From contig JAFGUQ010000272.1 in NCBI GenBank assembly GCA_016938455.1, positions 1-36,019 of the forward strand: DNA of 36,019 nt, written 5' to 3'. The position numbers were made by a program, and so were the translations under genes. This document shows positions 25,549-32,965 of this stretch, piece after piece (position 1 is the first letter of the stretch; every line of letters starts with the position of its first letter). The DNA is from Clostridia bacterium (GTDB lineage Bacteria > Bacillota > Clostridia > DUPQ01). A model generated the notes under the pieces. That model saw nothing but the letters and a program-made list of their open reading frames with translations, was not told the origin of the DNA and searched no databases.

Positions 25549-25603
25549 ATGTTCTCCTTTGTTTTGCTGACTATATTATACATAAAACAAGCCCTTTTAG
25601 AAA

Positions 25604-26233
25604 CTATCGGATTGTAAATCCGAAGGTATTTTGTATGACTCCAGGAAGCAGATTGTATATCGATTCCCCGACTTCCTTATCAAAGTAGTTTTTAAGGTCA
25701 AGTACTGCTTTTAATTTATGGATTGTCTCCTCATTAATCCCGTGATTGATGATGGAATTCACCATTTTCTTTTCAATTAAAAGATATCCGTTTGACATGG
25801 AAAAAGAATCACACAGTTGAATGAGCTTGTCATAAATATCATATTTAGTTTTTGTTATATATTGACTGATGAAGTCTATTTCAGATTGACTGCAATCCCA
25901 CTTCCCGTAAATCCCATTGATATCTTTATAGGCAAATGAGTGAGTCAGACAGATTCTTGCGGCTGTTTCATAACCAAGATTGGAAAGATACTGATAACCC
26001 ACAAATATATGTCTCATATGCATTGCTCCGTCTTTTCTTCCGATATCATGTAATAAACCCAATGAAAATGCATAATCAGGATTGATATTCTTTGTTCTAT
26101 GGGCAATAATCCTGGCAGCTCTTGCCACATTTTTAGAGTGTTCAATCCAGACGCCCGGGCTTGTCATCTCTGCTTCTTTTAAAATATCCAGTGCCTGATC
26201 TCTTGTTGGAATTCCTTTTAATTCTTTCATCAT
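25604..26233 (-). CDS. HD-domain phosphohydrolase-like protein
   Basis: 209 residues. The HD superfamily site is complete: His32 (WIEHSKNVARAARII), LHDIGRKDG with His62-Asp63, MHMRHIFVG and LCDSF with Asp142, in a YqeK- or HDIG-like arrangement. Family members cleave nucleotides or phosphate esters. The start codons ATGATG overlap the stop of the BtrH-like gene (AAGG upstream), so the two are translated together. Substrate unknown. Confidence 0.85.
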   Translation of the reverse strand: MMKELKGIPTRDQALDILKEAEMTSPGVWIEHSKNVARAARIIAHRTKNINPDYAFSLGLLHDIGRKDGAMHMRHIFVGYQYLSNLGYETAARICLTHSFAYKDINGIYGKWDCSQSEIDFISQYITKTKYDIYDKLIQLCDSFSMSNGYLLIEKKMVNSIINHGINEETIHKLKAVLDLKNYFDKEVGESIYNLLPGVIQNTFGFTIR

Positions 26234-27132
26234 TACACCTTCTTTATTAAATTCTCGATTTTTTCTCCCGCTGTTTTCTCAAGATTTCCGGCCTCTTCCA
26301 GTAATGATATTTTGCTGTTGTCTGCAAGTTCTTTATCTTTGATTTTACTTAATAATTCACTGATTTCATAATAGATTTCAGAAAGAGAATTACATTCTTT
26401 CAGATTATATCCGTATTTGCTGATCTCCTTGAAAAATTTTGAAGCATAAAGTTTGGATTCAGACCAGACCATTCCATTCCACCAGTTACCGTGTGATGAT
26501 CCATGTCCTCTTTTCACACAGTCAATCCAGTTATCATAGGCACATAACCCTAAGCAACCATTATCATCTTTCTGAGAGTGGAAAATGAGATGAGCAGCAT
26601 ATTCAAGTGTCTGATGAATGGCTTCTCTGATAGATACTGAGGTACTTACTTTTTCAATGGCTGTATAACCACTGAAGGGTCCTGGCCAGTTTCCATATTC
26701 AATTCTCTTAGTCTCTGACGGAACTTTTCCCCAAGGAAGGGTAATCAGGAAAGCTTCATTATCATATTCTTCAAAAAGCTGGTGTTCAAGCGAAACAAGC
26801 ATGACGACTATTCCACTGTCCATTTTGTGCTTGATGTCGTTTTCACATTTTTTCACAAATTCTTTATCACTGTCATTTACAATCCATTTGGTTTCATCCA
26901 ATCTGGGATAGAGGCCGAAGTTTTTACATAGTTTCTGAAGCTGACTCATGTCCCATGTATATGGACCGCTTGGACAAAGGTCTTTGACAGTGTTGATGAC
27001 AAAAGCATGGCCTGAAAGCCCATAAATCATCACATCAGAAATGTCCAGATTGTAATATCTTGCAGCTCCTGTCAAGCAGCCTACCAGTGTCGAGTTAAAA
27101 CACGGTTGAGATAAATTCATTTTCATTATCAT
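26233..27132 (-). CDS. BtrH/C39-like protein of unknown function
   Basis: 299 residues. The N-terminal half resembles the BtrH N-terminal, cysteine-peptidase-like fold: CFNSTLVGCLTGAARYYNLD gives a candidate Cys, and MIYGLSGHAFVINTVKDLCP a candidate His. A second half (about 165-250) has an unusual His/Trp-rich run, RGHGSSHGNWWNGMVWSESK, then a charged helical tail. BtrH transfers an acyl side chain in butirosin biosynthesis; no other natural-product gene is visible, so that role is not implied. It overlaps the HD gene. A second ATG two codons on (27126) fits the AGGGGG better. Confidence 0.55.
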   Translation of the reverse strand: MIMKMNLSQPCFNSTLVGCLTGAARYYNLDISDVMIYGLSGHAFVINTVKDLCPSGPYTWDMSQLQKLCKNFGLYPRLDETKWIVNDSDKEFVKKCENDIKHKMDSGIVVMLVSLEHQLFEEYDNEAFLITLPWGKVPSETKRIEYGNWPGPFSGYTAIEKVSTSVSIREAIHQTLEYAAHLIFHSQKDDNGCLGLCAYDNWIDCVKRGHGSSHGNWWNGMVWSESKLYASKFFKEISKYGYNLKECNSLSEIYYEISELLSKIKDKELADNSKISLLEEAGNLEKTAGEKIENLIKKV

Positions 27133-27192
27133 TACCCCCTGATATTCATAATAGATATATCATATCACTTTTTCTCTTTTTTTTTAATAGAG

Positions 27193-27711
27193 CTACTGTA
27201 TCCTTTTGATTTTAGGATAATAGGTGAACATGGCTTTCGCCAGAATGTTTTTCTCATTTACAAATGTATTTTCCCAGTACCTTGAGTCTTTACTGCTGTT
27301 TCGGTTGTCTCCCAGCATGAAGTAACTGTCAGATGGCACTTCATAAGGTCCGAACACACCTCTTACAATGACATCCGTATAATCGCCTGTCAGGGCAATC
27401 CCGTCAATGTATACCATCCCATCACTGATGAACACAGACTCTCCTGGAAGACCGATCACACGCTTGACAAGCAATGTCCTGTTATCATCAGGATATTTAA
27501 AAACAACAATGTCTCCACGTTTCGGCGGTTCAAACAGAAAAGCTGTTCTGCTTGCAAAGAACCTGTCACCGGTCATGATGGTGTCTTCCATGGATTCACT
27601 TGGAACCCGTGCGTTTAAAATGAGAAACTGGCTGAGAATAAGGTAAACTATAAGAACAGCTGTTAAAAGCCTGATATCTTCATATTTGTTTTTAACCGGT
27701 ATATTTTTCAT
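27193..27711 (-). CDS. lepB: Signal peptidase I
   Basis: 172 residues, the size of Gram-positive SipS-type enzymes that remove signal peptides from exported proteins. One N-terminal membrane helix (about 15-33) leads to the catalytic PSESM with Ser40; the general base Lys83 is in LLVKRVIGLPGE; the closing box GDNRNSSKDSRYW is intact. It begins seven bases after a NUDIX gene. The single-helix layout and lack of an insertion confirm the bacterial P-type. Confidence 0.95.
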   Translation of the reverse strand: MKNIPVKNKYEDIRLLTAVLIVYLILSQFLILNARVPSESMEDTIMTGDRFFASRTAFLFEPPKRGDIVVFKYPDDNRTLLVKRVIGLPGESVFISDGMVYIDGIALTGDYTDVIVRGVFGPYEVPSDSYFMLGDNRNSSKDSRYWENTFVNEKNILAKAMFTYYPKIKRIQ

Positions 27712-27718
27712 AAATCAC

Positions 27719-28177
27719 CTACAACATGATGAATTCATTGATTAACACATCATCCCAGGTACCGAAGGCTTCTGAATAAGTATCAGATGAGAAAATCTTA
27801 AGGTAATGACGGAAACCGTCAGCCAGGTCCATTGTCTCCAGTTTGTCATAATCAACCCAGCATACTTTTCCTTCATGGGTCTCATCAAGTTTCTCACCGG
27901 AAAACACTGTTGTCTTATACAGAAAAATCATCCATCTGGATTGATCCTTGATATTGGACCAGTGAATGACTCCTTTTAATTTAAGTTGACTGACATCAAG
28001 TCCTGTTTCCTCTTTCACTTCCCTGATGGTAGATTGAACAAGACTTTCTCCATCTTCAACATGACCGCCGGGAAAGGTGATACCGGGCCAGTCTTTCTTG
28101 ATTCTCTCCTGCACCAGTACCTTATCAGTCTTTTCATCATAAATCATACACATATTAAGTAACTTTACTTCGCTCAT
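27719..28177 (-). CDS. NUDIX hydrolase, 8-oxo-dGTP diphosphatase-like
   Basis: 152 residues with a canonical NUDIX box, GGHVEDGESLVQSTIREVKE then ETGL (about 37-60), all metal-binding Glu present. The strand pattern and the VLVQERIKKDWPGITFPGGH lead-in are those of MutT/YtkD-type enzymes that clear oxidised nucleotides or similar diphosphates. GAGG five bases before the ATG. It follows the broken lipoprotein gene after 29 bases and precedes signal peptidase I by seven. Confidence 0.9.
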   Translation of the reverse strand: MSEVKLLNMCMIYDEKTDKVLVQERIKKDWPGITFPGGHVEDGESLVQSTIREVKEETGLDVSQLKLKGVIHWSNIKDQSRWMIFLYKTTVFSGEKLDETHEGKVCWVDYDKLETMDLADGFRHYLKIFSSDTYSEAFGTWDDVLINEFIML

Positions 28178-28206
28178 AAATACCTCGTTACCTTATTCTA
28201 ACACAA

Positions 28207-29714
28207 TCAGTTAAATCTATTATTCATCTGAGCCACTTTTTTTTCAAGACCTGTTTTCTGATATTCCACGATATATGACATAATGGCATCATCAATATTG
28301 ACATCTTCATCGAGTACCTTTTTCAATAAATCAGTAAAAAGCAGTTTTTCAGAAGCGCTGCTAAGAATATTGACAGGAATTTCAGTATCATAACTTGTGG
28401 CAAAATATATGTATTAGAATTGTTTTCTAACAATTCATCTATTTGACTGTTTATTTCGACTGTCTCTGCAAATCCTTCCAAATATTTTTTTTCATAATTG
28501 ATATCCGATACAGCTGGTTTTGATAAAAGCTTATAGTATATATATATTCCTAATGGAGCTTTTTCATTTGAAGTATCAATCACATAAGCATCATCAACTT
28601 CGTGATAGAGTTCTCCTGGAACTCCGTAATGGAGTGCTAAAGAAAAGTAATCAGTATTCACTGAGCTTGACATAAATCTTCGAATTATTTCTTCACTGTT
28701 TTCTGTATATTTTAAAACAGCAAAATATTCATTATATGCACGTACATTAATCAGATTCTTGTCATTGACTCCTGATAAAAAGAAGCCAACTGAAGTGTTG
28801 TCAAAAGGCATGAGATAAGGTGAATCATAGTAAGAAAGCAAGTCCTTACCGACTTCTTCCTTGTATGTAATACTGCTTAATTTCGCTTTTCTCTCAATAA
28901 TAAGATGGCTGTCTTTAAGGTTTTTAATGAACAGTAGTGCTGCTCTGAAATTTTCATTAAGTACAATGTCTTCATATTTGTTCAAAGTTGGATTGAAACC
29001 TATTTCAACAAGTGTCTTTGAATCAGGGTAGCATCCATAAGCTAAGAATATATCATAGAAATCATCAAGCAAGGTTTCATTAGCATACTGTGCAATGTAT
29101 GAATCATTTATTCCATTCCCATCCGGGTCTTCCTTCGAAACCCTTTTCGCACATTCATAAAACTCTTCAGTAGTCGTCGGTACCTTCATACCCAATTTAT
29201 CCAACCAGTCCTGATTATAGCTTCTAGCATTGATTATAAACGTATTTCCAGCGGGTAGCCCCCACAGTACTCCATCTCTATCTGATAACGCTTCAACAGC
29301 AATCGGTTTTAACACATTCGTCTCTTGTACTTTTTCTAAAATTTCATTAAGCGGTATAATCATATTCTTATTTATCAGAGATTTCAGCAGTTCGATATTG
29401 TTTACATAAATCAATCCATTAAAACCACTTTCCTTGATTTTCTCCTCATAATTTGTCAAGCTTGAGAAAGCCAGATTGATATCCATTTTAAACTCTTTCT
29501 TGACATATTCATTCCAGTTTTTTATATCAGAAGATGTCCATCTCTCTTGCCGCCTATCTGGGTAAATAAAGTTATAACTAATACAGCTCTTTTCGCTGAT
29601 GACCAGTGGTTCATTCAATTTAAGTTCTGGTCGTTCTTCTGTCTTTTTCTGACAACCTGAAAACAACAGCAAAAAGATTATGAATAACAGAAAGCAATGT
29701 CTGGTTTTTTTCAT
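28207..29714 (-). pseudogene. Solute-binding lipoprotein gene with a late frameshift
   Basis: A substrate-binding lipoprotein of an ABC sugar or peptide importer. The start MKKTRHCFLLFIIFLLLFSG, then Cys, is a lipoprotein signal with lipobox LFSGC; AAGGAG is six bases upstream. The uninterrupted frame ends at 28323, but its last ~25 residues look unnatural. In another frame the sequence continues coherently (TSYDTEIPVNILSSASEK and onward to NNRFN) to a TGA at 28207. One extra T in the minus-strand T4 run at 28402-28405 would join both parts into about 500 residues. Either a true frameshift mutation or a sequencing error. No permease genes are nearby. Confidence 0.8.
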
Positions 29715-29773
29715 ATATGGCTCCTTATAAGTTTTCTTGATTTTCAGATGGTGTATACTATCTCCCTTTTTCA

Positions 29774-29803
29774 AGTATATCATACTCCAAAAAATGGTGT
29801 AAA
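29774..29803 (-). promoter_or_regulatory. Probable promoter of the solute-binding lipoprotein gene
   Basis: On the minus strand TTTACA (29803-29798), 18 bases and TATACT (29779-29774). The -35 box overlaps the T run of the tRNA terminator. Confidence 0.5.
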
Positions 29804-29833
29804 AAAAGCACTCAGATTTCTCTAAGTGCTTTT
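29801..29833 (-). terminator. Intrinsic terminator of the tRNA unit
   Basis: On the minus strand AAAAGCACT pairs with AGTGCTTTT, extended by three more pairs across one mismatch, with a run of seven T. It begins at the CCA end of tRNA-Thr. Confidence 0.8.
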
Positions 29834-29908
29834 GGAGCTGATGGACGGAATCGAACCCCCGACCTGCTGATTACAAATCAGCTGCTCTACCGGCTGAGCT
29901 ACATCAGC
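29833..29908 (-). tRNA. tRNA-Thr (anticodon TGT)
   Basis: A 76-base cloverleaf on the minus strand. The acceptor stem GCTGATG pairs with CATCAGC, the discriminator is T and CCA is encoded. The D-loop reads AGCCGGTAGAG, the anticodon loop TTTGTAA with TGT (reads ACN, threonine), and the T-arm GGGGGTTCGATTCCG. Transcribed after tRNA-Val, nine bases apart. Confidence 0.95.
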
Positions 29909-29917
29909 GAATTCAAA

Positions 29918-29993
29918 TGGTGGGCACAATAGGGCTCGAACCTATGACCCCCTGCTTGTAAGGCAGGTGCTCCCCCAGCTGAGCTATGCGCCC
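29918..29993 (-). tRNA. tRNA-Val (anticodon TAC)
   Basis: A 76-base cloverleaf on the minus strand. The acceptor stem GGGCGCA pairs with TGTGCCC and CCA is encoded. The D-arm has GCTCAGCTGGGGGAGC, the anticodon loop carries TAC (reads GTN, valine) and the T-arm GTTCGAGCC. First of the two-tRNA unit, with its own promoter 23 bases upstream. Confidence 0.95.
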
Positions 29994-30015
29994 GAAATGA
30001 ATTACAGCAAAAACA

Positions 30016-30044
30016 ATTTTAATGGTTTATGAGACGTTTGTCAA
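30016..30044 (-). promoter_or_regulatory. Promoter of the tRNA-Val/tRNA-Thr unit
   Basis: On the minus strand TTGACA (30044-30039), exactly 17 bases and TAAAAT (30021-30016), a near-perfect match. The tRNA-Val begins 23 bases after the -10 box. Confidence 0.8.
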
Positions 30045-30064
30045 TTAAAATTTATAAATTTCTT

Positions 30065-31081
30065 TTACAAAGTCCATTTAATGATTCCAACATGATATCT
30101 GTGATGATGGGAGTCTCTGCTTGTATAGTAACCGGTCACCAGTGATCCGTCTTTCAATTGAACAGTTGAGGGGTAACCCATATCTCCCTCAGTGTCAATG
30201 ACCTGCAGAATTGTTGGATCTGAAAACCTGATTCCATACTGATCACCGATTCTATATGAGATTCTTTTAATGTTGTTTCTGCAGCCGTAAGTAACCAAAG
30301 TACGGTTGTCTTTCAGGACAATGGCGGAAGCAGGTATCTGATTTGTCATGGAAAGCTGTTTTTGATTCGTCCATGTCTTTCCCCAGTCCAGCGACTGATA
30401 AAGCTCTAGATGCTGTTCTTCTGCTGTTCTTGCCACTGCAATGACCTTGTCTTCTAATACTGATATACTGACTTCATTTAATCCTTTATCAATATCATAA
30501 TATTGTTCCCAGGTATAACCATCGTCATAACTTAGCAGCACTCCTGCGCTCAGGTTATTTTCACCAAGAAAAGATTTTGTGGTTTTATCACCAATCAGAT
30601 ATATACTGCAGATCAAAGCATTGTTCTTTAATTTGCATATTTCTCCAAACGGAATGATCGATTGATCTGATTTAAATTGAAGCGGGATATTAGTGTAGGT
30701 CACCCCTCCGTCGCTTGAACGTGCAATGATTGGTTGTAAGGTCTTTGACTGATAGAAAACTTGTCTGTATGCTTCATCATCTTCGATGATTTCTTTTGGT
30801 CTGTTTGAGTATCCGCTGACAATCGAAACAAAATCACCGTTATGCGCAAATCCTGAGCAATGGTTCATTCTGTTGGTCGTCGGTTCATGAACGACAGGAG
30901 TCCCTGTATAGTTGAATGTCTCCCCTCCGTCTTTACTGACCCATAAGACCACATCACCTTCAGTTTTTCCATGACAGGGCTGATTGAATCCTGTCATGAA
31001 TATCTCCTGATTATCATTGATCCTTAGCTGCGGCCACGCACACACATTGTCAATCGCCACATAACGCTTATTTACTTTCAT
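30065..31081 (-). CDS. Sialidase/BNR-repeat beta-propeller protein
   Basis: 338 residues. Several Asp-box (BNR) motifs of the S/T-x-D-x-G-x-T/S-W/Y/F type mark a six-bladed propeller: SKDGGETFNYTG, SSDGGVTYTN, SYDDGYTWEQ and SLDWGKTWTN. The N-terminal Arg-rich site and the catalytic Tyr/Glu pair of true sialidases cannot be placed with confidence. No signal peptide: if active, it works inside the cell on imported glycans, which fits a sialidase-fold glycosidase or lyase-related protein. The start ATG (31081) has GGAG upstream and overlaps the DUF951 end by 14 bases. Longer upstream ATGs lie inside that gene. Confidence 0.82.
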   Translation of the reverse strand: MKVNKRYVAIDNVCAWPQLRINDNQEIFMTGFNQPCHGKTEGDVVLWVSKDGGETFNYTGTPVVHEPTTNRMNHCSGFAHNGDFVSIVSGYSNRPKEIIEDDEAYRQVFYQSKTLQPIIARSSDGGVTYTNIPLQFKSDQSIIPFGEICKLKNNALICSIYLIGDKTTKSFLGENNLSAGVLLSYDDGYTWEQYYDIDKGLNEVSISVLEDKVIAVARTAEEQHLELYQSLDWGKTWTNQKQLSMTNQIPASAIVLKDNRTLVTYGCRNNIKRISYRIGDQYGIRFSDPTILQVIDTEGDMGYPSTVQLKDGSLVTGYYTSRDSHHHRYHVGIIKWTL

Positions 31082-31271
31082 TTTCCTCTCCTTTAAGAAT
31101 CTTCTTGATTCTTTTTTCCAGATCAACTCTTGAGAGCATGACCTTATGACCGCAGCCAAGACATTGAATTCTGAAATCTGCACCTGTTCGCAGGATTTTC
31201 CATCGTTTGTCTCCGCAGGGATGAGGTTTTTTAAGTTCGACTATATCATTCAAATTAAGTTCTATCGGCAT
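31068..31271 (-). CDS. DUF951 family zinc-ribbon protein
   Basis: 67 residues, a complete DUF951 protein. MPIELNLNDIVELKKPHPCG is the signature start; Cys19, Cys37 and Cys40 look like metal ligands, and RTGADFRIQCLGCG is conserved, as in Bacillus YyzM. Function is not known; many members lie near ychF or parB, which is not the case here. The ATG at 31271 (AGGA seven bases upstream) is preferred to an in-frame GTG immediately before. It follows glnA by ten bases and overlaps the sialidase-like gene by 14 bases. Confidence 0.9.
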   Translation of the reverse strand: MPIELNLNDIVELKKPHPCGDKRWKILRTGADFRIQCLGCGHKVMLSRVDLEKRIKKILKGEENESK

Positions 31272-31280
31272 CACATTGTC

Positions 31281-32618
31281 CTAATACTTTGTCAGGTATT
31301 CATCCAGTTCCCATTTAGTGACTTTTGTTCTGAACTGGTCCCATTCATCTAACTTGGCATCCACATATTTTTCAAAGACATGTTTACCAAGCGTTTCTTT
31401 GGCAAGAGGACTCTTCTGCATTTCTTTAATAGCTTCATTAAGATCTGCAGGTAATGAATAAATCTTGTGTTTCTTTCTTTCGGCTTCTGTCATTTCATAA
31501 ATATTTAAGTTCACCGCTTTTGGTGGTTCTGTTTTTTTACTGATACCGTCAAGTCCTGCATTAAGGATTCCTGCCAGTGCAAGATAAGGATTACAGGAGG
31601 GATCAGGGTTTCTAAGTTCGATTCTCGTGGAGTTACCTCTTGCTGCCGGTATTCTGATCAATGGACTTCTGTTTTTACATGACCATGCAATATAGACTGG
31701 TGCCTCATATCCCGGTACGAGTCTCTTGTATGAATTGACTGTCGGATTGGTAAGAGCAGTAATGGCAGAAATGTTTTTTGTCAGACCTCCTATAAAATGA
31801 TAAGCTTCTTGGCTTAATTCAAGCTCATCATTTTTATCATAAAATGCATTCTTCCCATTTTTAAACAATGAAACATTGGTGTGCATACCGGAACCATTTA
31901 TTCCGAAGATGGGCTTTGGCATGAATGTGGCATGTAAGCCATGGCGCTGCGCAATCACTTTAACCACAAGTTTAAAAGTGACAATAGCATCTGCCGCTGC
32001 TAAAGCATCGGTATATTTAAAATCAATTTCATGCTGTCCGGGAGCGACTTCATGATGTGAAGCTTCAATTTCAAAACCCATGTCTTCAAGAACCATGCAC
32101 ATGTCACGTCGCGCGTTTTCACCTAAATCAATTGGTCCTAAATCAAAGTATCCGGCATTGTCATGAGTAATGGTGGTCGGATTACCATCATTATCTGTCA
32201 GGAAAAGGAAAAATTCACATTCTGGTCCCACATTAAACTGTTCATATCCCATTTTCTCAGCATTTTTAATGGCTTGCTTTAAAACATATCTCGGATCTCC
32301 TTCAAAAGGTTTTCCTTCTGAAGTATAGACATCACAGATCAGTCTCGCTACTTTACCGATTTGAGGTCTCCATGGGAAAATAACAAAGGTGTCAAGGTCA
32401 GGTCTCAGATACATATCTGATTCTTCAATTCTGACAAATCCTTCAATGGATGATCCATCAAACATACACTGATTATCCAGTGCTTTCGGCAGCTGGTCAG
32501 AGGTAATCGCCACGTTTTTAAGCATTCCGAAAATATCTGTAAACTGCAATCTGATGAATTTGACATTCTCCTCTTTGACAATGGCAAGGATGTCTTCCTT
32601 GGTTTTATGTGTTTTCAT
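31281..32618 (-). CDS. glnA: Glutamine synthetase, class I
   Basis: 445 residues, the length of Gram-positive GSI-alpha. It makes glutamine from glutamate, ammonia and ATP in the cytoplasm. Seen: [42 protein letters not shown] (metal Glu), [43 protein letters not shown] and [13 protein letters not shown]. The Tyr-adenylylation loop of the E. coli type is not present (NIYEMTEAE instead). GGGAG lies seven bases before the ATG. An intrinsic terminator lies 15 bases before the ATG with no room for a separate promoter, suggesting attenuation or read-through from rubredoxin. No GlnR box was recognised. Confidence 0.97.
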   Translation of the reverse strand: MKTHKTKEDILAIVKEENVKFIRLQFTDIFGMLKNVAITSDQLPKALDNQCMFDGSSIEGFVRIEESDMYLRPDLDTFVIFPWRPQIGKVARLICDVYTSEGKPFEGDPRYVLKQAIKNAEKMGYEQFNVGPECEFFLFLTDNDGNPTTITHDNAGYFDLGPIDLGENARRDMCMVLEDMGFEIEASHHEVAPGQHEIDFKYTDALAAADAIVTFKLVVKVIAQRHGLHATFMPKPIFGINGSGMHTNVSLFKNGKNAFYDKNDELELSQEAYHFIGGLTKNISAITALTNPTVNSYKRLVPGYEAPVYIAWSCKNRSPLIRIPAARGNSTRIELRNPDPSCNPYLALAGILNAGLDGISKKTEPPKAVNLNIYEMTEAERKKHKIYSLPADLNEAIKEMQKSPLAKETLGKHVFEKYVDAKLDEWDQFRTKVTKWELDEYLTKY

Positions 32619-32633
32619 AACAATTCTCCCTTC

Positions 32634-32688
32634 AAAAAACGACGTCTGACTATTTGAGACATGCTCAAATTAAAAGTCGAAACGCCGT
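32634..32688 (-). terminator. Large terminator hairpin directly before glnA
   Basis: On the minus strand a long stem (ACGGCG...CGTCGT with G-U pairs) encloses a second helix (TTTGAG, loop, CTCAAA). It ends in six T at 32639-32634, 15 bases before the glnA ATG, and begins 28 bases after the rubredoxin stop. Confidence 0.7.
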
Positions 32689-32715
32689 TGTCTCTATGTA
32701 TTCAGTTAAAATAAT

Positions 32716-32874
32716 TTATTCTTCTTCAAATAAATCTTTAGCAGCTCCGCAGTCAGGACAAACCCAATCTTCAGGGATATCTTCAAAAGCTGTACCTGGT
32801 TCTACTCCATTGTCCGGATCTCCATCTGCTGGATCATAAACATAACCACAAACTGTGCAAACATATTTTTTCAT
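32716..32874 (-). CDS. Rubredoxin
   Basis: 52 residues, the classic size of a one-iron rubredoxin. The two Cys pairs [15 protein letters not shown] (Cys6, Cys9) and [13 protein letters not shown] (Cys39, Cys42) hold the Fe; the aromatic core (Tyr4, Tyr11, Trp37) is intact. It carries single electrons in anaerobes, for example to oxygen- or peroxide-reducing enzymes. AGGTG precedes the ATG by five bases. The gene lies between glnA and a divergently transcribed URO-D gene, 91 bases away, so it could also serve that enzyme. Confidence 0.95.
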   Translation of the reverse strand: MKKYVCTVCGYVYDPADGDPDNGVEPGTAFEDIPEDWVCPDCGAAKDLFEEE

Positions 32875-32909
32875 TACTTCACCTTTTATCCTTTTTATGT
32901 TCTTTAGTA

Positions 32910-32938
32910 TTAACTATATACCGATTATGATATATAAT
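32910..32938 (+). promoter_or_regulatory. Probable promoter of the URO-D/GH51 operon
   Basis: TTAACT (32910-32915) and TATAAT (32933-32938) with 17-base spacing on the plus strand, 28 bases before the URO-D ATG. The -10 box is perfect, the -35 box moderate. The rubredoxin gene reads away from the same 91-base gap. Confidence 0.6.
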
Positions 32939-32965
32939 GAAAAAAAAATCAAGTGGGAGATTAAA

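Noticed and set aside
25608-25622. CGGATT-TAC-AATCCG hairpin at the end of the HD gene
   Set aside because: Short stem in the last codons with no T tract after it; probably chance.
32633-32700. ANTAR-type tandem hairpins or a riboswitch before glnA
   Set aside because: Only one two-tier hairpin is seen; the hexaloops with fixed A and G expected for ANTAR targets are not present, and no known riboswitch core was recognised.
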